This document shows positions 1 to 12,013 of a stretch of DNA of 64,000 nucleotides, in pieces. The stretch is from Rotaria sordida. Lineage: Eukaryota; Rotifera; Eurotatoria; Philodinida; Philodinidae. The notes under the pieces were generated by a model. That model saw only the letters and a list, made by a program, of their open reading frames with translations, made no database searches and was not told the origin of the DNA. The position numbers and the translations under genes are program-made. The DNA lies in assembly GCA_905250125.1 (NCBI GenBank), contig CAJNOL010000924.1, positions 29,679 through 93,678 on the forward strand, written 5' to 3'. Positions within the stretch are counted from its first letter, which is position 1, and every line of letters begins with the position of its first letter.

Positions 1-54
1 CAAGATTTCGAGTTTATCTTCTAAAGCATTTCCCATGGTGTTGAGAAAATAATT

Positions 55-725
55 CATTCTAGATTCATGTCTAAAGTTCTGATAGCTGATGGTTCTGGTG
101 CTATACGGAATGCATTTTAAGAAAATGTTTAACAATAATAAAATGGTGATGTGCTGAGCATATATGTGTCGATATGTGAATAAAAAATTAAGCAATATTG
201 AAAGTAATGATGCAAGACAGGAGATATTAGATGATATTGACAAGTTACAATTGGGCGAATTGGAAACAATCATTAATAATGTATCGTCGTTTTTTATGAA
301 GAAATGGAGTCAACAGAACTAACAATTACATTACAAAAGTAGACTAATGCATATATCATTTTTGCAAAATCATCAAAATCAATATTACAAATATCATCGA
401 AAAGAAAAGGTTTTACTTACCAACTGGCGAAGCACAAAATGTTACAACAAATAAAATACAGATATACAAAAAGATGTCATTTGATCAATTTAAAGATTTT
501 CAATTTAGCATATGAAGAGTAACTTTATCAGACAATGCAACGGAATGGAAAAGCAGACTTTGCAATTGTCCAAGCTTCTTCAAAGAATACATTTGTAAAC
601 ATATTATTGGTATGGCTATTAGATTGAAGTTGTGTAAACCACCTTCATCAGCAAAGGATATACACCTTTGAAAGAAAAACGAAAACGAGGACGATCACGA
701 AAAGCAACAAAAGCTCTATTAATAC
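55..725 (+). pseudogene. Decayed MULE-type transposase (C-terminal part with SWIM finger)
   Basis: Conceptual translation with several stops and frame changes gives pieces typical of Mutator-like (MULE) transposases. These are an ADGSGAIRNAF-like stretch near 85-120, a 'MCxAYM' stretch near 150-170 in which the usual Trp codon is TGA, and a helical stretch rich in Glu, Leu and Asp at 200-300. A SWIM zinc finger follows at about 546-640 (CNC at 561-569, then CKH at about 592-600). A basic tail (PLKEKRKRGRSRKATKALL) lies in another frame at about 662-720. An in-frame TGA at about 516 and frameshifts near 190 and 655 show it is dead. The SWIM finger is the DNA-binding part known from this family; the class assignment is firm, the exact lineage is not. 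Confidence 0.75.
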
Positions 726-976
726 AATTAACTTTTTTTTTTGCTTAGATATTCATGTCAATTTACTTAACAAAAATTATATATTTACCTAGAGATTTAC
801 AATATTTTACTTAGAATTTAAATAAAACTTGCAAAAATATTTTTTTCAAAAAATTACTGAGCAAAAATTTAATTTTTCACTTAACTTTTATTTAAAATTA
901 TTTAGCAATTAAATAATAGCCAAAAATAAATATAGATCATAGTGTCTTCGAGTTATGCATGAATGAAATAAAAATA
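726..976. other. AT-rich spacer, nothing recognised
   Basis: Very AT-rich sequence between the decayed transposase and the last exon of the minus-strand membrane protein gene. I see no coding stretch. Confidence 0.5.
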
Positions 977-1795
977 TTAATATTCACTTTCTATATTAAT
1001 AAAAACAAAAAAAAAAATATTCTCGATTGTAATCACAAATGATAAGTAGTCTGTATATATATATATATATGCAAAGTAAATGTTCATAAGTCAGTTGATG
1101 TTTTTATATAAAATAATTACCACTTCGTCCACTACCATTATAACAATATTTAAAAAATATTATTTCACCAACGATTATTACTGTAATAAATGTTATACCT
1201 AAACCCATACCCAATTGTGCTGAACGAGTTGGTGGTGATTCACCTAAATACAAAATATTTTATTTATTTTTTTCTATAAAAAAAAAAGAAAGATTTACAT
1301 CATACCTTTGATTATTCCTCTCGAACTAATAGTTGTTGTTGTTGTTGTTGTTGTTGTTGGATTTATTGAATTATTTGTAGTTATTATTGTTGTCATAATA
1401 ACTGTACTAGTATCACTATAATGCATTGAAGAAGCAGTTTCCATTGATGTATATTCTAATAAAGTAGTACTTGTTTCAGAATCGATAACTTGTAAATACC
1501 AAAAATCTGAATCATTTCGAGCAGTTGAATTCAATGTAGAGTTAAAAAATAAGACACCTTGATCGAATGTTATATAAAATTTAACACTGGTATTAAGTTT
1601 AATAGAATCAGGCAAATAAAATGTAAAGGTTTTATCAGAATATGTTACATTAGTTGTATTTAAATGCACATCAATTTGATCAATTGACGTATTTGATCTT
1701 GCATCGTAAAAATGAATGAATGCTTCGAATGTAGGTCGAGTGACATTTTGATCAACTAGATAAATAAAAGTAAAGATAAAGATTTCGATCATCAA
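977..1795 (-). CDS. Single-pass membrane protein with Thr-rich stalk
   Basis: Three exons on the minus strand fit in phase: 1795-1306, 1243-1121 and 1050-977, giving 228 residues. Introns have GT-AG borders (1305-1244 and 1120-1051). The product starts with a short hydrophobic segment (MMIEIFIFTFIYLV), possibly a signal peptide. It continues with an extracellular-looking region carrying several N-glycosylation sequons, then a run of nine Thr residues coded by a TTG/TTGT microsatellite. A transmembrane helix follows in exon 2 (GITFITVIIVGEIIFF), then a short tail. I do not recognise the family. An alternative acceptor (TCTAG near 1757) would make exon 1 an internal exon, with the true start further upstream. 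Exon 3 is the least certain because its acceptor lies in a TA microsatellite. Confidence 0.55.
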
Positions 1796-3581
1796 AAATA
1801 GTTATAAAATGGTATATTAATACATTTCGCCATAATCTCTCATTCTACTTTATGAACCCTCGTTTCTTTCCCCTATTTACACCTTTCTATAGGATTACAA
1901 AAATTGTCAATGTAATAGAATTGATTCGACATTATTTTATATCATTTTCTCAGACCTTGAATTTGTTTAATTTTTACTTTCAATAATAAATTGATTTGCA
2001 GTTGAGTAAATATATGTTTGTGGAATTTTACGAATAATAGTAAAATTACCATGTATAGAAATAATGAGAAAACAGAAAACAACAATGACAAACATATTCA
2101 TCTTAAAAAAAAAAAGAAAAACACTATGTTTTTATGTTTTGTAGTGAGCAAAATTATGCGAGAGAATAAAAAGAAGAAAAAATCGACGTATACGATGTTA
2201 GTTTTTTTTTTTTTTTTGGTTTCATCTTAGAAGATTACACAAGCATTTTACATCTCTCAATATGAGTAACGAGAAAAGTAAAAAAAAAATATAAGGCATC
2301 GTTTATATGACATGTAGCAAAGAAGAAAAAAAAAAGGAGAAATGAATGAGTCTATGGTTTTGAAGACGGTTGTTATCTGAACTAGACAGAAAAAAAATAG
2401 TAAAAGTAATTTTTATACGTATCAAACACATGAACTCATATATACAATAAAAACTTATTTTTCTAAAAGTGAAATTTTTTTTACAATAAAAAAAATATTT
2501 TTGCATTGTCATAAATCAATAAATTGAAAATATTTATTTTTAGAATTATTTATGACATACATGTTGATAACTACGTCAACCGTTATGAGTTAACATTATT
2601 TTTCTAAATTAAATAAAAACCAACCAATCACTACATCATATATTTCATAGTTAACTAACATAAAGAAAAATTTATGAAAGAAAAATAGACATTGATAATT
2701 TTACAATGTTGTTCAATAAAAATAATAATCTATTAATAGAATAACAAAATACTATATTTCATTGTTGTTAATAGAAAAGAAAAAAATCATGATAAAAATA
2801 GAAAAAGTATTTTATAAAATATTGAATATATTGTGAAATTGTTATGTTTTGTAAATTTAAAAATTATTTGTTGCGTAGAAGACGCTCACTAGAATGTTTT
2901 TTTTTTCCCCGGAAATTATGTTTTGTCCTTAAGGTTCATTTTTTTTATTAACATGATTAGTTTCCATAGTTCTTTAAAATACAAAAAAGAATATGTCAAT
3001 CCTGGCAATGACTACACTCAATATAAACGCTGTTTAATGAAAAAATTTTTTACTATAGTCATCAAAATTTTGAAACAACAGGTCCTTTTTATCGAGACAA
3101 AAAAAAAGTAAGCTTCTCATTTTAAAATCTTAAGGAGATTACTAATTTTTGTTTTTTTTGAAACGTTATTTATTATGAAAAATGAGGAAATCGATCAAAC
3201 AACTTTATTTTAGAAACTTGAACACATTAGACTGAATAAATTACTGTCTTACTCTTAGAAATATTCATTATTCAGTTGTTAATACATTTAGGACATGCAT
3301 TGAATGAATTCAAAATCATTGTTTTATGCTAAGAACAAGTGAAATTTTATTTAATAACAAATTATCTGATATAACACGCAGATGAATTTTTAGATCATCG
3401 ATTATTTTTTCATGAGTTCTTATGAAACATTATCATCAGAATTAAAAGATTCACTAATTTTTATTAATCCATTCGTCATCATATGCATCATTTCTTGTCT
3501 TATTTTGCTTTATGCTAGAAAAAACCGTAGAGATTTCAGTCTTAAAGTTCACTGTTTTCCTTCCGGCTTGATATTATCTAC
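1796..3581. other. AT-rich intergenic DNA
   Basis: Homopolymer-rich, AT-rich sequence with short open frames of low-complexity composition (for example 2018-2230 and 2923-3111). None has recognisable domains or splice structure. Any upstream exons of the membrane protein gene would lie here, but I cannot place one. Confidence 0.5.
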
Positions 3582-4412
3582 TTAACCCTTTACTCCCCAT
3601 TGGCAACTGGAATTGTTATTTTTAAAAACATTGCAGAAAACAAAAGGAAGCGTCGGATTCAAAAACAATAAGAATCTTTTTCGTAGTAAACATCATGGAC
3701 TATCAATTGGTAAAAAGAGTATTTTTTTTCATTGCTCCGTCTTTGAAATATCGGACCATCAAAATCGATAATTTTCAAATAAAATATTCTATATCCATAG
3801 ACAATAGAGATCTTTTGAAATTTCTGTGCGATACTAATTGATGAAGAAGTTCACTAATGAATAAAATATATTTTAAAAGTTTCACGATAACTTAACGAAT
3901 TACACATGCTCAAACACACTATTGATCATGTAGCCACTATTGAGCAGATGGAGAACAATCAAGAACAAAGTTAATATATGCATTATAAACTTCAACTCAT
4001 GACAAGTTGAAATAATATTTATTATGAATTAAATTTCTTCTGAGATCATAAAATGGTTCAGAGCAAAAAAGACTCTCATTTGACGACACATGTAAAAAAC
4101 GCATGCATTCTTTGGTATTAATTTTTATCGGTTCACAACTGTTTCTCTTCCTATTATTTCTAAAGCACGGGATATATGTTGCTTCTACCCACTCAATAGT
4201 ATAGTCAAAGAAAAAAACTCAAGTTTCATGATGTTGGTCAATTCTCTTTTTCCACCACATGATCGCTGAATCTATCGAGCCATCCTATCCTAGGAGCAGG
4301 ACATTCGGTGAATCAGACCATATCATTGGCATATTAGGGAAGCTAATACTTTATTTATAAAATTATTTTATCAGTGGCTCTTCTGGAATCTCTACGGGGA
4401 GTAAAGGGTTAA
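3582..4412. mobile_element. piggyBac-type non-autonomous element flanked by TTAA
   Basis: The segment is bounded by TTAA at 3582-3585 and 4409-4412. Directly inside are perfect 13 bp inverted repeats: CCCTTTACTCCCC at 3586-3598 and its complement at 4396-4408. TTAA target duplication with a terminus starting CCC is the signature of the piggyBac superfamily. The roughly 800 bp interior has no intact reading frame, so it is a non-autonomous (MITE-like) or decayed copy mobilised by a transposase elsewhere. I could not recognise transposase remnants in the interior. Confidence 0.75.
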
Positions 4413-4728
4413 GTTACAAAAATATTGGAATCGGCAGTATTTTCATGAGAGACAATAAAATTTTTCTATAAAGGATTAAATTATCGTTCAAAAATTTCTT
4501 TAAACCAAACGACTTTCCGAACATCATGTATTTGATATGGACGATTCCAATTAAAAAACAAAAAAAGTTGTTTTTGTCTATGTCTAGTTGTTTATCTATT
4601 CACTTGCATATTCTTCTGAATACATTATTTTATAATGTTGGGGATATATGGAAGCGCGAATATGATTATTTTATTTTTATTTTCATAACTATTCTTTTGT
4701 TTGTTTGTTTGTTTGTTTTTTTTTTCAT
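4413..4728. other. Upstream region of alpha-tubulin
   Basis: AT-rich sequence with a TTTG microsatellite and T-tract (about 4693-4725) directly before the tubulin start. No TATA box or splice acceptor stands out. Confidence 0.4.
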
Positions 4729-7724
4729 ATGAAAGAAATCATATGTCTACATGTTGGTCAAGCTGGTTGTCAAATAGGTCATGCTTGTTGGGAATTATTT
4801 TGTCTTGAACATGGTATTCAACCTGATGGAACTTTATTATCATTGAATTGTTCAATAAATAAATCTGATCAATCAATATTAACATTTTTTGAAGATATTG
4901 GATATAAATATACACCACGAATGCTTTATATTGATTTAGAAACAACTGTTCTTGATGAAGTACGTACTGGTACATATAGACAATTATTTCATCCTGATAG
5001 AATTATATCTGGTAAAGAAGATGCTGCATCAAATTATGCTCGAGGTTATTTTACTATTGGAAAAGAACTTATTAATCATGTACTTGATCAAATACGTCGT
5101 ATTGCTAATCAATGTCATTCATTACAAGGATTTATTATTTTTCATAGTTTTGGTGGTGGTATATATATATATATATTCGAACATCCTTTTTTTTTGTTTA
5201 ACATTCATTTTATATCGAATACATATTAGGTACTGGTTCTGGTTTTACATCTCTTCTTATGGAAAATTTAAATATTGATTATTCAAAAAAAACACATATT
5301 GAATTTGCTATTTTTCCATCACCAAAATTATCAACTATAATTACTGAACCATATAATACAATATTAAATACTCATATTGGTTTAGAATATGCTGATTGTG
5401 TATTTATTGTTGATAATGAAGCTTTATGGGATATTTGTACAAATTTACTTAATATAAAACAAGCAAATTTTATTAATATTAATCGTCTTATATCTCAAGT
5501 TATATCAAATATAACAGCTGGTAGTCGTTTTAAAGATGGAAATACAATAGATTTTATTGAATTTCAAACAAATCTTGTACCATTTCCACGTATTCATTTT
5601 CCTTTAGTTAGTTATGCACCTATATATTCAATTGAAAAATCTTATCATGAACAAAATGATACACAAACATTAACACAAGATTTATTTCATAGAAATAATC
5701 AAATGGTTAAAGTTGAACCATCAAGAGGAAAATATATGTCTATTGCAATTATATATCGAGGTTCAATATCACCAATAGATATTAATCATACAATTAATAA
5801 ATTAAAAAATGATAGAAAAATTTCATTTGTTGATTGGTGAGTTAATAATATTCTTTAGAAAAACAAAGACTTTAGATCTATCTTATCCATAAAACAAAGA
5901 ATTTCTATTAAAGAAATAGTGAGTAATGAAATCTGTGAATCCGGACACTTGCTCGTTAAGATAGTTGTTCTCGAATGAAATGATTGCTTAATCGTAAATG
6001 AAAGAATTCAGAACAAAATTGACTGTATCGATCGTTTTGGTGGATGTTCAAGACGAACAAAAACATTTCTCATTAATCTGTGGAACATAGTAGCGTTTAT
6101 GAAAATTATATGCATCGAATAAATATCAACATGGAAGCATGGAATTGAAAATTGAACTGTGCATTTCAATGTAAACATCCTACATTATGGACATTTCTGA
6201 ATAAATTAATCAAAGAAGAAAATAATATATATTCGGATATCATTAATGCTAGATCTGGTAGTCAGCCATCAAAACGAATCCTTAAACCAACGATTACACA
6301 ATTTAATTCAAGATCCACATACACACATCAAGGATCAGTTACAATACATCGGACGTTTATTATCTTTGTAGAGTGCCGTGTTTGTTTTCTGTTGTTAGTA
6401 TTAAAGGATATTGTCATACATCTATTTAATTCGAAGCATTTTTACGAGCAAGTGCTCTAGTTAGTAAGTGTCCTAAACCCGAAATCTGTACCGGTATTGG
6501 TTCCATAGGGTGTGAGTGTGAACCGTTAACATCTCCATCCACACCCACAGATCAAAGCATTCAAAAGTAACAGTAAAGAATATAAGCACAGAAATTTGAC
6601 GAAAATTATTTTTAATGATTGAGTATACTATTTTATGCAGACTTGTTGTGTTAATTCTGAAAATTATGTTCGTTTTTTTCGAAATTGAAGTTCGAACGGT
6701 CCAAATCTTAGAATAAAAATTCGTATTTATGACTTTTTTGCTAACATAATCGATTTTTTCAACAATCGGGCAATATTTTTCAAAAATTATACAGACATAT
6801 TTCAATTTTTATAGGATTTTCTGATTTTTTAAAACCTAATTTTTCTAAGTTTCACATTTTTGATGAGTCAAAAGTTATGAGTTTGTGCTCTTTTCGAATA
6901 TAGACTTAGAAATTTTAATCAGGAGCTATTGAAAAAAATCTTTATAGCTTCACTTGAATAAAAGCTACAGGTTACATTTTGTAGAAAAGTGTTCACATCA
7001 CAAAACGACAGATTCCGCAAATTTTTTAGTATGCTCGAAAAGAATACAAAATTCTGGTCATAACTTATCGGAAGTATTTTCTAACAGATCAAAAATGAAC
7101 AAACATTTTGTCTTAAAAACTTCTTCGGTTGGAGTCGACAATAAATTGTTTTGAAACAATAATATATCTACACTCAGCGAAGACTAATTTATTCTATTTG
7201 ACTTGCACAATAAAAAAGTATTTGAGTGTGATTCTGGAGTATTTTTCATTAATATTATGATATTTTTCTATAAATCTCATTCGTATTTTAATTATAGGTG
7301 TCCTAATGGATTCAAAATTGGTTACAGTAGAGTGTATTTTATAAATTATTTTCTCTCCATTTCTTATATTATTTAGCTACAAATCCACCAATATATGTTC
7401 CTGGTGGTGATCTTGCACCAGTTAAATATTCTGCTGTTAGTTTAGCAAATTCAACAGCTTTAGTTGATGCATGGGCTCGAATAAATTATAAATTTGATCT
7501 TATGTATTCAAAACGAGCTTTTGTTCATTGGTATATTAGTGAAGGAATGGAAGAAAATGAATTTAATGAAGCTCGAGAAAATTTAGCTGCTCTTGAACAA
7601 GGTTTATATTTTTACAGGAACAGACAAAAGAAATATTCTATATTTTTATTAAGATTATATTGAAGCAGGACATGATTCAATACGATTGAATTCATTTCGA
7701 TCTAGTCTATTAAATCAAGAATGA
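4729..7724 (+). CDS. TUBA: Alpha-tubulin, divergent paralogue
   Basis: Five exons (4729-5158, 5230-5836, 7298-7320, 7377-7601, 7654-7724) join in phase to exactly 451 residues, the usual alpha-tubulin length. Visible are the N-terminal [10 protein letters not shown], the GTP-binding loop SFGGGTGSG split by intron 1, and the alpha-specific catalytic Glu in the IEFQTNLVP helix (DLTEFQTN in canonical alpha). Also present are RIHFPL, YHEQ, GKYMS and [20 protein letters not shown]. Exon 3 is a 23 bp microexon. The third exon follows a 1.46 kb intron that contains a transposase remnant. The product departs from canonical alpha-tubulin in three ways: the lysine-40 loop is replaced by Asn/Ser-rich sequence, many core positions differ, and the C-terminus (after [11 protein letters not shown]) lacks the acidic EEGEEY tail. 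It probably makes a specialised microtubule subunit, though function is inferred from family. Confidence 0.92.
6120..6345 (+). pseudogene. MULE transposase remnant inside tubulin intron 2
   Basis: Within the tubulin intron, a reading frame with one upstream stop gives NMEAWN, then [20 protein letters not shown] followed by EENNIYSDI and a basic end. This resembles the conserved helical block after the catalytic domain of MULE transposases (an 'N.MEGWH..F......HP.IW.F...LK.EQ' pattern). No other transposase parts are intact nearby. It lies in the same orientation as the host gene. Confidence 0.55.
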
Positions 7725-8070
7725 CAAAAAAATATTATATGTAACTATACGAATACCGAACAAGAAATTTTTTTTTTTTTTTTTTTCATATTCTATTTCA
7801 ATGAAATATATCATCTAACTTTGATAATAATTATGTACGATCAAAATCGTCTGTTTTTTTTATGTATGAAGAAAAAAACAAAGATTCTTTGTTTTTGTCG
7901 ATATCTTTTCTTTATTGTGTTGTAAATGAGAAGAAAAAATCTAACAAATAACTCATCTATATGATTCATCTAACAACAAAATAGAGATAAATAACAGAAG
8001 AAGCAAATATTTGTATTAGAACCTGGTTTATTATAGACTAAGTTTTTGCTTCTTTTTTTGTACTATCAGA
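7725..8070. other. Short tubulin-Rab5 spacer with acceptor signal
   Basis: A T-rich spacer between two same-strand genes. It ends in a pyrimidine tract and AG at 8068-8069, right before the Rab5 ATG. This could be the 3' end of a 5'-UTR intron or a spliced-leader trans-splice acceptor, which bdelloids are known to use. Confidence 0.4.
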
Positions 8071-8743
8071 ATGTCACGTCTCGATCGTTTCAAAATGGTT
8101 TTATGAGGTGAATCAGGTGTTGGAAAATCTTCTCTAGCACTTCGATTTACCAAAGGACAATTTCAAGAATTTATTGAAAGTACAATTGGTGCTGCTTTTT
8201 TTACACCTACACTTAAAATTGACCAGAATACATCACTTCAAGTTGAACTATGGGATACAGCTGGTCAAGAACGGTAAATTTCTTTTGTTATAAATATAAA
8301 AGAATAAAAGTTTGTTTTCTTTTGTTTTTAGATATCATTCTCTTCCACAAATGTATTATCGTGGTCCTCAAGCAGCTCTTGTTGTCTATGATATAACAAA
8401 TTTTGATTCTTTTCTTGATGCAAAAAAATGGATAAGAGAATTACGTCAAATAAATACGAATGAAATGGTCATTGGTTTAGCAGGAAATAAAGCTGATTTA
8501 GTAACAGAAAATAAACGTCAAGTTGATACACGTGAAGTAGTTGAATATGCTGATGAAAATAGACTTATATTTATGGAAATATCAGCTAAACTAGGTGTTA
8601 ATGTCACAGAAATATTTATAAATATTGCTAAACAAATTGTTGTAAAACAATCAGCTAGTACATTACCTAAATCATCTAAAAAAATTCCACCAACAAAATC
8701 AAAAAGTTCTTGTTTCAGTAGTAATACTGACAATAAATCATAA
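8071..8743 (+). pseudogene. RAB5: Rab5-type small GTPase with premature stop
   Basis: Two exons (8071-8273 and 8332-8743) with clean GT-AG borders encode a Rab5-like GTPase, the early-endosome fusion regulator. Recognisable are GESGVGKSS (P-loop), ESTIGAAFF (switch I, Rab5-type), [12 protein letters not shown] (switch II with the catalytic Gln), GNKADL and SAK. Two defects stand out. Codon 12, just before the P-loop and normally Leu, is TGA (8104-8106), one substitution from TTA. The C-terminus reads [12 protein letters not shown], without the double-cysteine prenylation motif that anchors Rab5 to membranes. The rest is intact, so it is either a young pseudogene, an assembly error at one base, or a gene under recent loss. 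An acceptor-like CTATCAG ends one base before the ATG. Confidence 0.85.
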
Positions 8744-8803
8744 TAAATTTTCTTTTCTTTTTTATTTCATCAATGTTATTTCTCACACATATATATATAT
8801 ATA

Positions 8804-9715
8804 CTTAGGGTTATCCAAAAGTAGTGACGGAGGTTCTTTTTTTTCTTATAGAAAGCTTGAAAAAATTTTCTTTTTTTTATGAATAGATAGAGCGTCTTTC
8901 ACTCTATCTTTCTATGCTATTTGACCACTATTAAACTAATATCATAATAATAAAATTTCGATAAGAGCTATTTTTGTTGAAAACCAGCTGGTAACATTTA
9001 GTTCATAATGAGTGTGGTATTTTTGCATTCCATTTTATTATCACATAATATGTTGTATTGAAAAAACGAAATATACCAGAAGATGCAGCGTGAAAAGCTC
9101 TATAATTTATAAAGTACCGCTTATTTTATAGTTGTACTTTTTGTTCTAAAAATGGACAAAACTCTGAGTTACCAAGTTTCGACGTGACGAAAACGAGACC
9201 TTTTTTTGGTAAAAAAAACGAATTCGGTCTTTTTCTATCTTATCTTTGCAAATTGTAGAGCTCTTCACGCTGCATCTTGCAGTGTATTTTGCTTTTTAAA
9301 ATAAAACATATCAAGTAATAAAAAGATGAGATAGGAAAAACGGAATTCATCTTTTACCAAAAAAACAATCTTATTTTCGCAACGTTGAAATTTGACAGCT
9401 CAGAGTGTTGTACATTTTTAGAACAAAAAGTACAACTATAAAACAAGCGGTACTTTATAAATTATAGAACTTTTCACGCTGCATCTTCTGGTATATTTTG
9501 TTTTTTTTTAATACAACATATTATGTGATAATAAAGTGGAATGCAAAAACAGCTCTTATCGAAATTTTATTATTATGATATTAGTTTAATAGTGGTCAAA
9601 TAGCATAGAAAGATAGAGCGAAAGACGCTCTATCTATTCATAAAAAAAGAAAATTTTTTCAAGCTTTCTATAAGAAAAAAAAGAACCTCCGTCACTACTT
9701 TTGGATAACCCTAAG
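8804..9715. mobile_element. Palindromic mariner-type foldback element
   Basis: The whole 912 bp is an imperfect inverted repeat. It starts CTTAGGGTTATCCAAAAGTA at 8804, ends with its complement at 9715, and is flanked by TA at 8802-8803 and 9716-9717. The terminus resembles mariner ends (TTAGG...CAAAAGTA) and the TA duplication fits Tc1/mariner. Left and right arms match far into the centre: for example 9081-9115 pairs with 9446-9490, and the terminal arm 8804-8990 pairs with about 9530-9715. There is no transposase frame. It would form a long hairpin when single-stranded or transcribed. Confidence 0.85.
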
Positions 9716-9717
9716 TA

Positions 9718-11024
9718 TATATATAAGAAAGTCTAATTACCTGTTCTTAACACTATAGAACTCTTATGCTTATACATATGAATAATTATTCATCTCTCCA
9801 TTACCTTAATCTATTTAAAATGAAATCAAGTGGATGAATGAAGAAAATACTCTTCACACAGTGAGATGTGTCTATACCAAAAAAATGACTTATCCTTATT
9901 TTAATCTCTGTTGGATTTCACCCACTGGCAAAACAAAACCTAATGGAATCATGAAGATATACTATTTCGTGTGTTAATTGGCCTATAGCCGCTTTATCTT
10001 ATGATGTTTCTTTTTTTTTTGTTTTAAATCGATCGACAGAGGTGATGACGAACTATAAAACATAAATGTGCGAACGATCAAGTCTGATGAGATTAACCAT
10101 CACCTTTATTGTTCTTTCATCCTCATATGTGTATGTTTTCAATCGATTGACACATTGCCTCATATTGAGTCCATCTGTTATCTCCCTTGTGTGTGTGTCG
10201 AAAGAAGAAAAAAAAAAAAGAAAAATTTTTTTCACATGAAAATTATCATTATAATTAGAAATGTTTTCATGTTCATAATTGTGAAAAAGAAGAAGATAGA
10301 CAATATCAAATGGATTTTGAACAATCAAAAATTCATGTTATGCATTGACATATTTTTGTTTTTTTATTCGCTTGTTAAAAGATTGACATAAAATTAAATG
10401 ATGAACAGTAACCTGCTGACGACAATTATAGTCATTGTCGATCAAAAGACATGAGTAAAATGACATCTTTTAAGACGAAAAGAAAAGATGTGTACCGCTC
10501 AAGTTGAACATCAACAAAACTACTTGAAATTTTTAATTGAACATCTAATTATTTCACGTCAGGCAAATGAATTTCTCAATGATCAATTGAGAATTTCATT
10601 TCTACAGGCGAAAAAACGAAAATAATTTAATCAGAATTTTGAGAATCATAGTTGAGCTTATAACTTCGATCAGTAGGGGAGGAAGCTCTTCAGATGTCAA
10701 ATTACTTTTTGTTCAGGATGATGTTTTTATGTACACATAGAAAAATATTCAAGTTGGAAGTTGAAAGTCCATTTTTTCACGTGAATTTTTGCTCACCAAT
10801 TCTTAAAAAAAGAACATTCGATCCTTTCTCTTCTCCTCTATCCTGAAATAGTCTCAAAACACTTCTATCAAAATTTATGGCAATTAAAATAAGCATAAAG
10901 AACAAAATATAGAAAATTTATTGGTTGATTATATAATATATATTTGATTGGTTGAATCGATATTGATCTATTGATGATGTAAAGAATGTCTCGTCTTGAT
11001 TACGTAGAAATTGAACGGACGAAC

Positions 11025-11055
<31 letters not shown>

Positions 11056-11190
11056 AATGTGTTTGACCTATATGTATATATATATAAGATTGTTGACTAC
11101 GTAATATTATGTTCATTCTGACATAACTCACACTTGATCTATTAAACAAAAAAAAAAAAAAAGTGCTTAGATCATCAAATAATAATAATA
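9718..11190. other. Intergenic region before the zinc-finger gene
   Basis: AT-rich sequence with a GA microsatellite (about 11024-11050) and a short TA tract (about 11075-11085). Overlapping frames on both strands near 10053-10391 are mutual shadows with no domain. The zinc-finger gene's promoter presumably lies at the right end, but no clear TATA box is seen. Confidence 0.45.
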
Positions 11191-12013
11191 ATGTCATTTA
11201 TGATTGATAAAATTCTTAGTTCATCATATACAAATCGAAGACCATTTCAATTATTAACAAATATTTCATTAAATAGTAAACAAAAAGAACGTCGTATGTG
11301 GAAATGTGAAATATGTGAAAAATCATTTGATCGTCCATCATTATTAACACGACATATTCGTACTCATACAGGTAAAAATAAAAAAAAGATTTTTAAATTA
11401 ATAAAAAATAATTATGTTTTTTTATTTAGGTGAAAAACCACATGAATGTGATATATGTTCAAAAGCATTTTCAACATCATCATCATTAAATACACATCGT
11501 CGTATTCATTCAGGTGAAAAACCACATATTTGTGATATATGTAATAAACGTTTTACTGCATCATCAAATCTTTATTATCATAAATTAACTCATAGCAAAG
11601 TAAGAAAAAAGAAAAAAATTTTTTTTTTTTTTTATTATAATAAAAATTTTGCTGTTAAATAGGATAAACCTCATAAATGTTTACAATGTTCAAAAAGTTT
11701 TTCAACACCAGGTGATTTACGTTGTCATTCACATATACATAATGGTACATGGCCATATCGTTGTTCAATATGTACAAGAGGTTTTTCAAAACAAACAAAT
11801 CTTAAAAATCATTTACTTATTCATACTGGTCAAAAACCATTTCAATGTCAATTTTGTTTTAAAAAATTTTCATTATCATGTAATCTTCGTTCACATATTC
11901 GTACACATCATAATGAATTTCCATTAGATTTTTCATTATCAGAAAATCAATCTTCTTTGTCAACAATTGTTGATGATCAAAATTCTATAATTGATGTTGA
12001 AAATCTTGATTAA
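11191..12013 (+). CDS. C2H2 zinc-finger protein, six fingers
   Basis: Three exons (11191-11371, 11430-11599, 11663-12013) join in phase to 233 residues. After a 37-residue leader come six tandem C2H2 fingers starting CEIC, CDIC, CDIC, CLQC, CSIC and CQFC. Each has a C-x2-C...H-x3-H pattern, and canonical HTGEKPH / HSGEKPH linkers join fingers 1-3. The third linker is irregular (HSKDKPH). Linkers 4-5 (HNGTWPY) and 5-6 (HTGQKPF) are partly degenerate. The C-terminal tail is acidic and Asp/Ser-rich (ending DVENLD). It is probably a sequence-specific nuclear DNA-binding transcription factor. The finger array resembles Gfi/Fez-like animal factors in general form, but I cannot name an orthologue. 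Confidence 0.9.

Noticed and set aside
10053-10391. Overlapping ORFs on both strands
   Set aside because: Low-complexity, mutually antisense, without domains or splice signals.
11649-11927. Second frame across zinc-finger exon 3
   Set aside because: Shadow of the finger-coding frame; composition Ile/Val-rich from frame-shifted Cys/His codons.
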